Part shown: piece by piece, positions 28,101-36,142 of the stretch
Position numbering within the stretch: position 1 is the stretch's first letter
Layout: each line of letters starts with the position of its first letter
From: Streptomyces longisporoflavus
GTDB taxonomy: Bacteria; Actinomycetota; Actinomycetes; Streptomycetales; Streptomycetaceae
DNA: 64,000 nucleotides
Direction of reading: 5' to 3'
Assembly (NCBI RefSeq): GCF_014649775.1
Contig: NZ_BMTR01000002.1
Coordinates: forward strand, 186,001-250,000
Program-made: the position numbers and the translations under genes
The notes under the pieces: model-generated
Databases searched by the model: none
What the model saw: only the letters and a program-made list of their open reading frames with translations
What the model was told of the DNA's origin: nothing

Positions 28101-29211
28101 GTTCGACGCGCCGACCGTCGCCGGCCTGGCCCGGCTCGTCGACCGGACGCCCGCCGCCGCGCTGTCCCGCCTCGTGCGGCTGCGCGGCAGGGAGGGCCGG
28201 CCCGTCTTCTGCTGGCCGGGTCTCGGCGGCTACCCCATGAGCCTGCGGCTCCTTGCCGGCCGCCTCGACCTCGACCGGCCGTTCCTCGGCGTCCAGGCCC
28301 ACGGCATCAACCCGGGCGAGATCGCCTACCCGACGTTCGACGAGATGGTCGCCAGGGACCTCGAACTCATCCGGCAGATCCAGCCCGCCGGCCCCTACAC
28401 CCTGTGGGGCTACTCCTTCGGGGCCCGGGTCGCCTTCGAGACGGCCCGGCAGCTGGAGCAGGCCGGCCAGAAGGTCGACGAGGTGATCCTCCTCGCCCCC
28501 GGCAAACCTCCCGTGGAAGCAGGCAAAGCATCGCCCACCGCGGCGACGGCCGGCTTCACCGACCCCGCGTTCGTCTCGATCCTCTACTCCGTGTTCGCCG
28601 CCGACCTGGAGCCATCGGCCGTCGCCGCATGCCTGGCATCGACGCACGACGAGGAATCCTTCATCGCCTGCGTCTGCGACAAGTTCGAGCATCTGGAACG
28701 CGAGCTGGTGCGCAGGATCGTCGGCGTCGTGCGTCAGACGTTCCTGTTCGAGTACGCGCCCGACGATCTGACCGGGCACACCGGGCACCGGCTCACGGCC
28801 CCGGTCACGGTGCTCCGGGCCGCGGGCGACCGGCCCTCCTTCATCGACCAGGGCCACGCCCTGACCCGCACGCCTCCCCGGACCAGCCGACTACGGGCCG
28901 ATCACTACGCGTTGCTGCGCGAGAACGGCGTGGACGAACTCGTCACTGCCCTCCGGGCCGCACGACTCACCAGGAAGGTCATCCAAGTGCCCCACGTCAA
29001 CATCAAGCACTTCCCCGACAACCTCGAGGAGACCCGGATCTCGGCTCTGGTGGAGGCGATCACCAGCGCGGTCCGTACCGCCTTCGCGGTCGACGAGGGG
29101 GTCGTCTCCATCGCCCTGGAGCCCGTGGCGCAGGACGTGTGGAACGAGCGGGTCTACATCCCGGAGATCGTCGAAGACCCCGGCCATCTCGTCAAGAGTC
29201 CCGACTACTGA
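25114..29211 (+). CDS. Indigoidine-synthetase-like NRPS (A-Ox-T-TE) with C-terminal tautomerase
   Basis: 1365 residues. The adenylation core shows A3 YVIYTSGSTGNPKGI (about 167), LSFDAAQWEIL with amino-group-binding D217, NLYGPSECTINASS and A8 SQVKLRGFRVELDE (about 424). Before A10 an oxidase of the SagB/McbC flavin type is inserted (about 475-880; KTYRFYEGGPVARKDLLALL, KYGYASPGSLYATQLYLEL). A carrier domain follows (VGGHSLTAV, Ser973), then a thioesterase (GYSFG, Ser1101). The order and motifs match BpsA/IndC, which activates L-Gln, oxidises and cyclises it; the A-domain pocket segments are nearly the same, so Gln is the likely substrate. Residues 1292-1365 are a 4-OT/PptA-like tautomerase, probably also made separately. 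First gene of a seven-gene operon. Confidence 0.93.
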   Translation: MMTNPTGPKDLSLSDMLSAAIAARPDRVAVSCGAERLTFRQLGERSANTAARLRHLGTTADEPVGIFLPPSVDLMVSVWGVLRAGAAYLPLSPEYPDERVRYMVTDSRTKVILTDESLVSRLAAMTPPDTKIVTLAPAGAEQVAAANTPAGAGGSPAAAPVRADDLAYVIYTSGSTGNPKGIGIEHRGIVHQMRWLADEQGLDQSKTVLQKTPLSFDAAQWEILAPACGAGVVMSEPGVYADPGGLIDLVLANGVTTLQGVPTLLQALADTGRLSDCTSLTQVFSGGEALTKSLSVELLDALPDCELINLYGPSECTINASSHRVERKSVQQGPDHISIGRPVRGMSFHVLDTARQPVAPGESGELYIAGPQLARGYLNNAELTAERFVTRAFSGDARSRRLYRTGDLARWNDDGTVQFLGRTDSQVKLRGFRVELDEIKVSVEKHDWVKSAVVLVRDDTRTGANLVAFVELDPARAALMDQGNHGTHHQSKQSRLQLKAQLGNLGTRKDDGLGSIELPGRTPTTRQRRTVFARKTYRFYEGGPVARKDLLALLARPATLSAAPRDPGTLTLDELGSLLRYFGQFPSGERLLPKYGYASPGSLYATQLYLELSGIAGLEAGHYYYQPVSHRLTLISPAPAGRDRLRLHFVGRRSAIEPVYQNNIQEVLRFEAGHMVGLFDHVLPEYGLRVGAPADEPGIKKTLDCPDEDHYLGTYEVETATAAPVPGPVDLYVQAHPGRIADLPEGQYRYRDGDLERVSDSLIRKQDVIAINQEVYERSSFGISMIGSAPAPWQRYVDLGRELQRLQLNDLGLGLMSSGYSSETGNPLASARRITGLLCSGPEPAAAGADSASYFAVGGRVSAEQRLSEGMKEDAVHMRGPAEIVKDNLAEYLPPYMVPNRVTVVDSFPLTPNGKIDHQALRDLDKAAVDDADAPVVPPRTPTEEAVAALWRTVLRQERVSIRDNFFAVGGHSLTAVNLIGRINRELGSSLPLQVLFDAPTVAGLARLVDRTPAAALSRLVRLRGREGRPVFCWPGLGGYPMSLRLLAGRLDLDRPFLGVQAHGINPGEIAYPTFDEMVARDLELIRQIQPAGPYTLWGYSFGARVAFETARQLEQAGQKVDEVILLAPGKPPVEAGKASPTAATAGFTDPAFVSILYSVFAADLEPSAVAACLASTHDEESFIACVCDKFEHLERELVRRIVGVVRQTFLFEYAPDDLTGHTGHRLTAPVTVLRAAGDRPSFIDQGHALTRTPPRTSRLRADHYALLRENGVDELVTALRAARLTRKVIQVPHVNIKHFPDNLEETRISALVEAITSAVRTAFAVDEGVVSIALEPVAQDVWNERVYIPEIVEDPGHLVKSPDY
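28987..29211 (+). CDS. PptA/4-OT-like tautomerase, candidate internal in-frame gene
   Basis: Within the NRPS frame, AGGAAGG (28972-28978) stands 8 nt before GTG 28987, followed at once by CCC (Pro). The 74-residue product MPHVNIKHFPDNLEETRISA with later VSIALEPV, WNERVYIPEI and LVKSPDY parallels E. coli PptA (YdcE) in length and motif order. These enzymes use the N-terminal Pro amine as catalytic base after Met removal; in the fused NRPS this Pro would be blocked. Independent translation from the internal start would restore Pro1. Sequence supports the start; actual use is inference. A role in keto-enol or imine-enamine tautomerisation of the NRPS product is plausible. Confidence 0.7.
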   Translation: MPHVNIKHFPDNLEETRISALVEAITSAVRTAFAVDEGVVSIALEPVAQDVWNERVYIPEIVEDPGHLVKSPDY

Positions 29212-29223
29212 GGCGGTGGACCC

Positions 29224-29832
29224 ATGCGCAACATGATCACCAGGGTGCGGGAGGACCTCGCCATGATCGTCACACGCGATCCGTCGATCCGCACACGCGC
29301 CGAGGCGCTGCTGCACCCCGCCCTGCCGGCCCTGTGGGCCCACCGCACCGCTCACGTCCTGTACACCCGCGGCCACCGCCAACTCGCCCGGCTCCTGGCC
29401 TATCTGGCGCGCGCGGTGACCGGCGGCATCGAGATCCATCCCGGTGCGCGCCTGGGCCGGCGCGTGTTCGTCGACCACGGGGCCGCCGTGGTCATCGGGG
29501 AGACCGCCGAGATCGGCGACGACGTGACGATCTTCCACCAGGTCACGCTCGGCGCGGTCGGCTGGTGGCGCGACGAACGCCGCGCGCCCGGCGCCCGGCG
29601 GCACCCCGTCGTCGGTGACCGGGTGGTGCTCGGCACCAACGCCATCGTGCTCGGCCCCGTCACCGTCGGCGACGACGCGCTGGTCGGCGCCGGCTCGCTC
29701 GTCCTGAGCGATGTACCGCCCCGCGCCCGGGTGTCGGCTCCCGCCGCCGGTGTCGTCGTACCCCTGTCGGCCGCCGAACGCGCGCAGTCCGAGCAACTGC
29801 TGCGCACCCTGGCCACCTCCGGGTGCTGGTGA
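29224..29832 (+). CDS. Serine O-acetyltransferase-like enzyme (left-handed beta-helix)
   Basis: 202 residues. The hexapeptide-repeat core GGIEIHPGARLGRRVFVDHG, AAVVIGETAEIGDDVTIFHQ, VTLGAVG and later VLGTNAIVLGPVTVGDDALV closely follows CysE, including the Asp-His of DHG and the catalytic-site His region FHQVTLG. The N-terminal helical part is short. It would acetylate L-serine with acetyl-CoA to give O-acetyl-L-serine, the substrate for the cysteine-synthase-like domain encoded next. It starts 12 bp after the NRPS stop, with GAGGCGGTGG as ribosome site. Confidence 0.9.
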   Translation: MRNMITRVREDLAMIVTRDPSIRTRAEALLHPALPALWAHRTAHVLYTRGHRQLARLLAYLARAVTGGIEIHPGARLGRRVFVDHGAAVVIGETAEIGDDVTIFHQVTLGAVGWWRDERRAPGARRHPVVGDRVVLGTNAIVLGPVTVGDDALVGAGSLVLSDVPPRARVSAPAAGVVVPLSAAERAQSEQLLRTLATSGCW

Positions 29833-29914
29833 GCAGCCGCCGCCCCGCCCGCAGTTCGCCCGCAACCGATCCATCCCGACCCGGCCACGCGCCGGCATCG
29901 CAACGGAGGCACAG

Positions 29915-32131
29915 ATGATTCACGTCGGAGTCCTGGAGAGCAATCTCTCCGGTTCCGGCTTCGAGGGCCTGCAGATCATCAAGGAACTCGACTGCCGCGT
30001 CACCTTCTTCACCCGCGACCTGGACCGCTACCTCGCCGTACCGGGCGGCCCGGACTACTTCGACCGCTACGTCGACGACATCGTCCGATGCGAGACCAAT
30101 GTCTACGAGGAGCTTCTGCCGCACGTCGAGGCGGCCGGAGCCGAGCAGCCCTTCGACGCCTTCCTCACCCTGGCCGAGTACGACGTGGTCGTGGCCGCCG
30201 AGATCGCGGTCCACCTGGGGCTGCCCACCGTCAGCGTCGACGGAGTCGCCACCGCCCGCAACAAGGCGCTGATGCGCCGCCGCTGCGCCGAACTGGGCGT
30301 ACCCATACCGGAGTTCCGCACCGTGAGCACACCCGCCGAGGCCGCCCGGGCCGCCGCGGAGATCGGCCTGCCCTGTGTGGTGAAGCCCGCCGACGAGACC
30401 AGCAGTGCCGATGTCCGCCTTGTGGACACCGCCGAGCAGGCCGGCGAGCACGTCGCCCTGATCCGGTCCCGCGCCGAGAACACCCGCGGCCAGGCCCGCT
30501 ACCACGAGCTGATGGTCGAGGAGTACCTCACCGGCCCCGAGGTCAGCGTGGAGGTCCTGGCCGACGGCGATCGCTACGAGGTGTTCGGGGTCACCGACAA
30601 GTCCGTCGTCGGCCTCGGCTACTTCGTCGAGCTGGCCCACACCTTCCCCTCCGCCCTGCCCGCACCCCTCGTGCGGGCGTGCGGCGATGTGGCCGTCCAG
30701 GCGCTGCGCGCGGTCGGCTTCGACCTGGGCATGGCCCACGTCGAGGTCAAGGTGACCGCGTCCGGCCCCAAGCTCATCGAGATCAATCCGCGGCCCGCGG
30801 GCGGAAAGATCACCTACCTGGTCGACCGGGCCCTCGGCATCAAGTCCCTGGAACTGGTGGCCCGTCAGTACCTCGGTCAGCCGCTGCCGGTCCCTGCCCT
30901 TCCGCAGCGGCCGGTCGCCGGCGCCGCCATCCGCTATCTGACCGCACAGCCAGGCCGGGTGGTGTCGGTCACCGGACAGCGGAGGGCCGCCGCGCTGCCC
31001 GGCGTGGAGGAGGTCGTCGTCAAGCCCCAGGCGGGCTCCGTCGTGCGGGAGTTGCGCCGCAACGGCGACCGGGCGGGCCATGTGCTCGTGGTGGCCGAGA
31101 CCGCCGAACTCGCCGCCCGCACCGCGGAGGCCGCGGCTCAGGAGATCGGTATCCGCACCGAGCCGGTCTCCAGGCGCCCGGTCGCGGACTCCCTCCTCGA
31201 CCTGATCGGCGGCACACCGCTGCTGCGGCTGCCGATGGAGCAGGTCGTGGACGGCGCCCCGGCCGATGCCGAGGTCCTGGCGAAGCTGGAGCTGTTCAAC
31301 CCCTGGTCCAGCAGCAAGGACCGGGCCGCCCTGGCGATGCTGCGCGGCGCGGAGAAACAGGGGCTGCTCGCCCCCGGCAACGGCACCGTGATCGAGGCGA
31401 CCTCGGGCAACACCGGCATCTCGCTGGCCGCCCTCGCGGCCGACCGCGGCTACCGCTGCGTGATCGTACTGCCGGACAACGCGACTCCCGAGCGGGTGGC
31501 GATGCTGTGCTCGCTGGGCGCGGAGGTGGTGCGCACCCCGCACTCCGGCGGTTATCAGGCGGCGGTCGACAAGGCGGAGGAGCTGCACCGGCGGACCCCC
31601 GGCTCGTGGTTCTGCCGCCAGCACGACAACCCGGACAACACACGGGCGCACTACGAGACGACCGGGCCCGAGATCTGGAACGACGCCGGCGGACGTATCG
31701 ACGTGTTCGTCTGCGGAGTGGGAACCGGCGGTACGCTCAGTGGCGCGGGGCGTTACCTGCGCGAAAGTCACCCCGCGGTGCGGATCGTGGCGGTGGAGCC
31801 GGCCGGCTCGCCCCTGCTGTCCGGCGGCAAGCCCGGCTCGCACGGCATCCCGGGCTTCAACGGCGGCTTCATCGCGCCGACCACGCAGCAAAGCCTCATC
31901 GACGAGGTGATCACGGTTTCCGACACGGACGCCCTGGACACCACCCGGCGGCTCGCAGCGCGCGCCGGTCTGCTGGCCGGCGTCTCGGGCGGCGCGGTCG
32001 TCCACGCGTCCGGCGTCCTGGCCGCCCGCCCGCAGTACCGGGGCCGGCGCATCGTGACCCTGCTGCCCGACACCGGCGAGCGGTATCTGAGCCTGCTGGG
32101 CCGCGAGAGTACGCCGGGCGGTGCCCGATGA
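29915..32131 (+). CDS. ATP-grasp ligase fused to a cysteine-synthase-like PLP enzyme
   Basis: 738 residues. Residues 1-415 are an ATP-grasp carboxylate-amine ligase (IGLPCVVKPADETSSADVRL, then HELMVEEYLTGPEVSVEVL, and KLIEINPRPAGGKITYLVD for Mg/ATP). Residues about 428-738 are a fold-type II PLP enzyme of the CysK/SbnA group: DLIGGTPLLRL, FNPWSSSKDRAALAM with Schiff-base K468, EATSGNTGISLAALAADRG and CGVGTGGTLSGAGRYLRE. The PLP part would replace the acetoxy group of O-acetylserine with a nucleophile, giving a beta-substituted alanine; the ligase part would then couple it. ATG 29915 follows GGAGG by 6 nt. It ends with an ATGA overlap into the next ligase. The fusion is unusual. Confidence 0.92.
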   Translation: MIHVGVLESNLSGSGFEGLQIIKELDCRVTFFTRDLDRYLAVPGGPDYFDRYVDDIVRCETNVYEELLPHVEAAGAEQPFDAFLTLAEYDVVVAAEIAVHLGLPTVSVDGVATARNKALMRRRCAELGVPIPEFRTVSTPAEAARAAAEIGLPCVVKPADETSSADVRLVDTAEQAGEHVALIRSRAENTRGQARYHELMVEEYLTGPEVSVEVLADGDRYEVFGVTDKSVVGLGYFVELAHTFPSALPAPLVRACGDVAVQALRAVGFDLGMAHVEVKVTASGPKLIEINPRPAGGKITYLVDRALGIKSLELVARQYLGQPLPVPALPQRPVAGAAIRYLTAQPGRVVSVTGQRRAAALPGVEEVVVKPQAGSVVRELRRNGDRAGHVLVVAETAELAARTAEAAAQEIGIRTEPVSRRPVADSLLDLIGGTPLLRLPMEQVVDGAPADAEVLAKLELFNPWSSSKDRAALAMLRGAEKQGLLAPGNGTVIEATSGNTGISLAALAADRGYRCVIVLPDNATPERVAMLCSLGAEVVRTPHSGGYQAAVDKAEELHRRTPGSWFCRQHDNPDNTRAHYETTGPEIWNDAGGRIDVFVCGVGTGGTLSGAGRYLRESHPAVRIVAVEPAGSPLLSGGKPGSHGIPGFNGGFIAPTTQQSLIDEVITVSDTDALDTTRRLAARAGLLAGVSGGAVVHASGVLAARPQYRGRRIVTLLPDTGERYLSLLGRESTPGGAR

Positions 32132-33510
32132 CGGCGCCCGCGCCCGACAAGGGCCTGCCCCCCGACGACCGTCCGCGCCTGCTGATGGTGATGCCCTACC
32201 GCCAGTTCGTACAGAAGGCGCGGGCCGAGGGGTTCTGGGTCGGTGCGATCTGGGACCCGCAGTTACAGACGCCGGAGTATCTCGACGACGTACGCGCCCT
32301 GGCGGACGTGTTCGTGACGGCGGACTTCGGTGATCCGGAACTTCTGCGACGCACCATCCGCGAGGTGGCCCGCGAGCACCGTGCCTCGGTGATCTACCAC
32401 ATCGGCCGGGAGGAGACGATGGTCGCCGCCCACGAGGTCGCCGAGGAGCTGCACGCCGAGGTCAACCCGGCAACGGCGATCCGTTTCCTGGCCGACAAGC
32501 ACGCGATGCGGGATCTGCTGGCGCACCACGGTCTGTCCCCGGTGTCCTTCGAGGCCGTGGCGGCCCGGCAGGACGTGCCGGCCGCGGTCGGGCGGGTGGG
32601 GCTTCCGGCCGTCGTCAAACCGACCGCACTCGCCGGGAGCCGCGGCGTGTTCCTGTGGCAAGGCGCGCAGGACCAGGCGGCTTGGACGGACCTCGTCGAC
32701 GCGTACGGCTACGACGGCCCGTTCCTGGTCGAGGAGTACCTGCGCGGCCCCGAGTACAGCGTGGAGACGCTGAGCCATGACGGCAGGCACCACGTCGTCG
32801 GCATCACCGAGAAACTCCTCGGCGCGCCACCGCTGTTCGTGGAGGTGGGGCACGTCCATCCGGCGCCGCTCGCCCCGCACCGCAAGCACGCCGTCGAGGA
32901 ACTGACCCTGCGCTTCCTCACCCTGTGCGGATACCGTTCCGGCCCCGCGCACACCGAGGTCATCTGGACGACGCGCGGCCCGCGCATCGTGGAGTCGCAG
33001 CCCCGCCTCGGCGGGGACCGGATCCCCCGGCTCGTCGAGCTGGCCTGCGGCCTCGACATCGAGCGGGCCGTCTTCGCCGGACTCGCGGGCTCGCCCGCCG
33101 AAGTGCCGGCGCCCACGGCGACGGCCGCCGTGCGGTTCTTCACCTTCCCGCCCGGTCGCATCGACGCGATCCGCGGCCTGGAGACGGTACGAAAGCTGCC
33201 TTATGTCGACGAGTTGACCCTGCGGCTGCACCCCGGCGACACCGTGCACCAGGTGCGCGACTCCAAGGGCCGCCACGGGCACGTCATCGTCTCCGGCGCC
33301 ACACCCGATCAGGCCCGCCGGCGGTGCGACCAGGCGCTCGCCGCCATCGAGCTTGTCATCGACGGGACGCCCGTACGAGCGGACGGCCGGACCGGCGGAC
33401 CTTCCGCTGCGCCCGCACCAGCACGAGCGCCGTCAGTCACCCCTTCCCCGCACCGCAGAAAGGCCCCGGCCGTGCAGTACTCCCCGTCGACCGCCAGGAG
33501 GTCGTCATGA
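32128..33510 (+). CDS. ATP-grasp amino-acid ligase
   Basis: 460 residues. After an N-terminal Rossmann-like PreATP-grasp region (RLLMVMPYRQFVQKARAEGF) come VGLPAVVKPTALAGSRGVFL, GPFLVEEYLRGPEYSVETLS and GPRIVESQPRLGGDRIPRL, the nucleotide- and metal-binding segments of BacD/carnosine-synthase-type ligases. These form amide bonds through acyl-phosphates. The last about 40 residues are a Pro/Ala/Arg-rich tail. ATG 32128 overlaps the previous stop (ATGA) and the 3' end overlaps the next start the same way. Codon 46 (32263-32265) is TTA, implying dependence on bldA tRNA. Substrates unknown. Confidence 0.9.
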   Translation: MTAPAPDKGLPPDDRPRLLMVMPYRQFVQKARAEGFWVGAIWDPQLQTPEYLDDVRALADVFVTADFGDPELLRRTIREVAREHRASVIYHIGREETMVAAHEVAEELHAEVNPATAIRFLADKHAMRDLLAHHGLSPVSFEAVAARQDVPAAVGRVGLPAVVKPTALAGSRGVFLWQGAQDQAAWTDLVDAYGYDGPFLVEEYLRGPEYSVETLSHDGRHHVVGITEKLLGAPPLFVEVGHVHPAPLAPHRKHAVEELTLRFLTLCGYRSGPAHTEVIWTTRGPRIVESQPRLGGDRIPRLVELACGLDIERAVFAGLAGSPAEVPAPTATAAVRFFTFPPGRIDAIRGLETVRKLPYVDELTLRLHPGDTVHQVRDSKGRHGHVIVSGATPDQARRRCDQALAAIELVIDGTPVRADGRTGGPSAAPAPARAPSVTPSPHRRKAPAVQYSPSTARRSS

Positions 33511-34802
33511 CCCGCCAGAACGGGGCCATGACCAGCCCCGACACCGACGCGCAGGTGGTGTTCGTCGGCTACAACGCGGCCTACCTGCGCGCCATCGACG
33601 GGACTGTTCCCGACGGCAGCGTCGTGGTACTCGAAGAACCCGACATCATCCGCAAACGCGAACTGCGGGACGCCGCGGCCCGCTTCGACTGCCTGGAGCG
33701 GATCGTTCCGGTGGATTACCAGCAGTCCGCCGGCGCCCTCGATCTGGCGGCCGACCTGGAGGCCCGGCGTCCGGTGGCCGCCGTCGTGCCCGGTCTGGAG
33801 TACGCGGTGCCCGCGGCGGCCGCCCTTGCCGAGAAGCTCGGTCTTCCCGGCGCCACCGAACAGGCCGCGCAGGCCTTGCGGGACAAGGTCCGGCTGCGCG
33901 AGGCCTGCGACGCCGGCGGCGTCCGCGGCCCGCGCTGGCGCGAGATCCACGGGCCCGGCGACCTTCTCGACTTCGCCGGCGACGGCCCCGTGGTGGTCAA
34001 GCCCGCCAACCGGCAGGCCAGTGTCGGCGTCCAGCTCCTCGACTCGGTCGACGCGGCCTCCGCGGCCCTGGCCTGGGAGCGCACCTCCTCCGCCGCCGAG
34101 TACGAGCAGGTGCCCGACCGGCATCTGACGTGGCGCTTCCTGGCCGAAGAACGCCTGCGAGGGCCCGAGTTCAGCGTCGAGGCGCTGGTGCGCCAGGGCG
34201 AGATCATCTTCCACAACATCACGGCCAAGACGGTCGTCCCCGGGCCCTACCCGGTGGAACTGGGCCATCTGCTGCCCGCGCCGCTCGGCGCGGACACCCG
34301 GGCCGCCTTCGAGACGGCCATGCGCGCCCTGATCGCGGCAACCGGCTACCGCACCGGCATCCTGCACGCCGAGTGGATCCTGACCTCGTCAGGACCGGCC
34401 CTGGTGGAGTGCGCGGGACGCTGCCCCGGCGACTACCTGATCGACCTGAACGACCTGGCCTACGGCACGCGCATCCGGCTGAGCCTCATCGACCTGCTGG
34501 CCGGCCGCCCGGTCGCCCTGCCCCGTACCGCCCGGCAGACCTCGGCCATCCGGTTCCTGGCCGCCGAGCCGGGCACCGTGACGCAGGTCGCCGGGACGGA
34601 CACGGCGCTCGCCCTGCCCGGCGTCCAAGCCGCGGAGGTCGATGTCGAGGCCGGCCACGAGGTCCGGCCATGGGCCTCCTCCTGGAACCGCGCCGGACAC
34701 GTCATCGCGATCGGCCCCGACGCGGAGACCACCCGCAGGCGCGTCCTGGACGCGGACGCCGCCATCCGCATCACCACCTCCCCCCAGACCCCCACGGATT
34801 GA
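33507..34802 (+). CDS. ATP-grasp amino-acid ligase
   Basis: 431 residues, the third ATP-grasp module of the operon. Segments: VVFVGYNAAYLRAIDGTVPD, DGPVVVKPANRQASVGVQLL, LAEERLRGPEFSVEALVRQG, HNITAKTVVPGPYPVELGHL and ALVECAGRCPGDYLIDLNDL. The last carries the Glu and Asn-like metal ligands in a changed context (EcAgRcpgD), a hint of altered substrate geometry. ATG 33507 overlaps the preceding stop by 4 bp with AGGAGG upstream. It probably adds a further residue to the product or ligates a different acceptor. Confidence 0.9.
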   Translation: MTRQNGAMTSPDTDAQVVFVGYNAAYLRAIDGTVPDGSVVVLEEPDIIRKRELRDAAARFDCLERIVPVDYQQSAGALDLAADLEARRPVAAVVPGLEYAVPAAAALAEKLGLPGATEQAAQALRDKVRLREACDAGGVRGPRWREIHGPGDLLDFAGDGPVVVKPANRQASVGVQLLDSVDAASAALAWERTSSAAEYEQVPDRHLTWRFLAEERLRGPEFSVEALVRQGEIIFHNITAKTVVPGPYPVELGHLLPAPLGADTRAAFETAMRALIAATGYRTGILHAEWILTSSGPALVECAGRCPGDYLIDLNDLAYGTRIRLSLIDLLAGRPVALPRTARQTSAIRFLAAEPGTVTQVAGTDTALALPGVQAAEVDVEAGHEVRPWASSWNRAGHVIAIGPDAETTRRRVLDADAAIRITTSPQTPTD

Positions 34803-34813
34803 GGAAGCAGCAG

Positions 34814-36079
34814 ATGTCTGTTCTCTGGCAGCGCGTCCGCGGCCGGCGCATGTCCGTCCCCGGCGGGCCGGTCGGCTTGCGGCTGTCCGTGATGGCGATG
34901 ATCGACGCCGTCGGCACCGGCGCCTTCCTGGCCGTCTCCGTGCCCTTCATCACCCGCTCCGTCGGCCTGTCGGTGGGCGAGCTGAGTCTGGGCCTGACCC
35001 TGTCTGCCGCGATCGCCCTGGCCACCGCCGTGCCGATCGGCATCCTGGCCGACCGCATCGGACCGAAGAAGGTCCTGGTCGGGGTGAGCCTGTGGCGCTG
35101 CGCCTGCTTCGTGCTCTACCCGTTCGTGCAGAACCTGTGGCAGTTCCTGGCCGTGGTGTGCCTGCTCGGTCTGGTCGACAAGGCGGCGGCACCGATGGAA
35201 CAGGCCCTGGTCGGACAGGTGACGGCCAGCGATGACCGGGTCAAGGTGGTCGCGGTGCTGCGCTCGCTGCGCAACGTCGGCTTCACCGTCGGCGCCCTCC
35301 TTGGCGGTCTCGGGCTGCTGATCGACACCCGCGTCGGATACGGCGCGATCCTGCTGCTCAACGCCGCCTCTTTCGCCGTTCTGGCGACCCTGGCCCATCG
35401 GCTGCCGCTCCTCGGCACGCCGGCCAAGAGCCTGCGCCGCCGCTTCTCGGTCGCCGCGCTGCGGGACAAGCCGTTCCTGGCGTTCACCGGCATCAACGCG
35501 GTGCTCACCATGCACATGACGCTGCTGAGCATCGGCATCCCGCTGTGGATCGTCGAGCACACCAAGGCCCCGGCCGCGGTGATCTCGCCCCTGGTGGCGG
35601 TCAACACCGTGCTCGCGGTCGCCCTGCAGGTACGTGCAAGCCGCGGCACCGAGACCATCGCCGGCTCGGCGCGGGCACTGGTGCGCGCCGGCATCTCCCT
35701 GACGGTCTGCTGTCTGCTGCTGATCGCGGCGCCCAAGCCGCCCGTCGTCCTTGCCGTCGGCGTGCTGCTCCTTGCCATGGTCGCGCTGACCGCCGGGGAG
35801 CTGTTCCAGTCGGCCGGCGGCTGGGGCGGTTCGTATCTGCTCGCGGCGCCCGGCCAGGAGGGCGTCTACCTCTCGGTCTTCTGGCTGGGCGTGGCCGTCC
35901 AGCAGATCGCCGCGCCGCTCGTCATCGGCCTGATCATCACCACCGGCACCGCCGGATGGGTGGTCCTGGCCGCGCTGTTCTCGCTCTGCGGCCTGGCGGC
36001 TCCGGCCATCGGCCGGCGGGCCGGGGCACAGGCCGAACGCCGGCCGCACCAGGATGCGGCCCTGGCCGAGGCCACGTGA
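34814..36079 (+). CDS. MFS transporter, probable product exporter
   Basis: 421 residues with about 12 hydrophobic segments. Between TM2 and TM3 the MFS loop is recognisable (GILADRIGPKKVLVGVSLWR). TM segments include LRLSVMAMIDAVGTGAFLAV, WQFLAVVCLLGLVDKAAAPM and VVLAVGVLLLAMVALTAGEL. It starts 11 bp after the ATP-grasp stop with GAGGAAGCAG as ribosome site. Its place inside the operon suggests export of, and self-protection against, the product. Confidence 0.92.
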   Translation: MSVLWQRVRGRRMSVPGGPVGLRLSVMAMIDAVGTGAFLAVSVPFITRSVGLSVGELSLGLTLSAAIALATAVPIGILADRIGPKKVLVGVSLWRCACFVLYPFVQNLWQFLAVVCLLGLVDKAAAPMEQALVGQVTASDDRVKVVAVLRSLRNVGFTVGALLGGLGLLIDTRVGYGAILLLNAASFAVLATLAHRLPLLGTPAKSLRRRFSVAALRDKPFLAFTGINAVLTMHMTLLSIGIPLWIVEHTKAPAAVISPLVAVNTVLAVALQVRASRGTETIAGSARALVRAGISLTVCCLLLIAAPKPPVVLAVGVLLLAMVALTAGELFQSAGGWGGSYLLAAPGQEGVYLSVFWLGVAVQQIAAPLVIGLIITTGTAGWVVLAALFSLCGLAAPAIGRRAGAQAERRPHQDAALAEAT

Positions 36080-36142
36080 TCGCCCCCGCGCACCGCACCG
36101 GTGAGCGGGTCGTCAACTCGCACGTCACCCCAGGAGGAAACC

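Noticed and set aside
25114..29211. Plain indigoidine cluster
   Set aside because: The NRPS matches BpsA/IndC, but indA/indB-type helper genes are missing and the operon adds O-acetylserine chemistry and three ATP-grasps, so blue-pigment formation alone does not explain it.
29224..34802. D-cycloserine or diaminopropionate (SbnA/SbnB) pathway
   Set aside because: CysE- and CysK-like parts and ATP-grasps are shared with such pathways, but no racemase, hydroxyurea-forming gene or SbnB-type dehydrogenase is present.
24737..34802. Graspetide (RiPP) cluster with the 16-codon ORF as precursor
   Set aside because: The ATP-grasps look like free amino-acid ligases, and the peptide has no repeated Thr/Glu/Lys core; kept only as a speculative remark.
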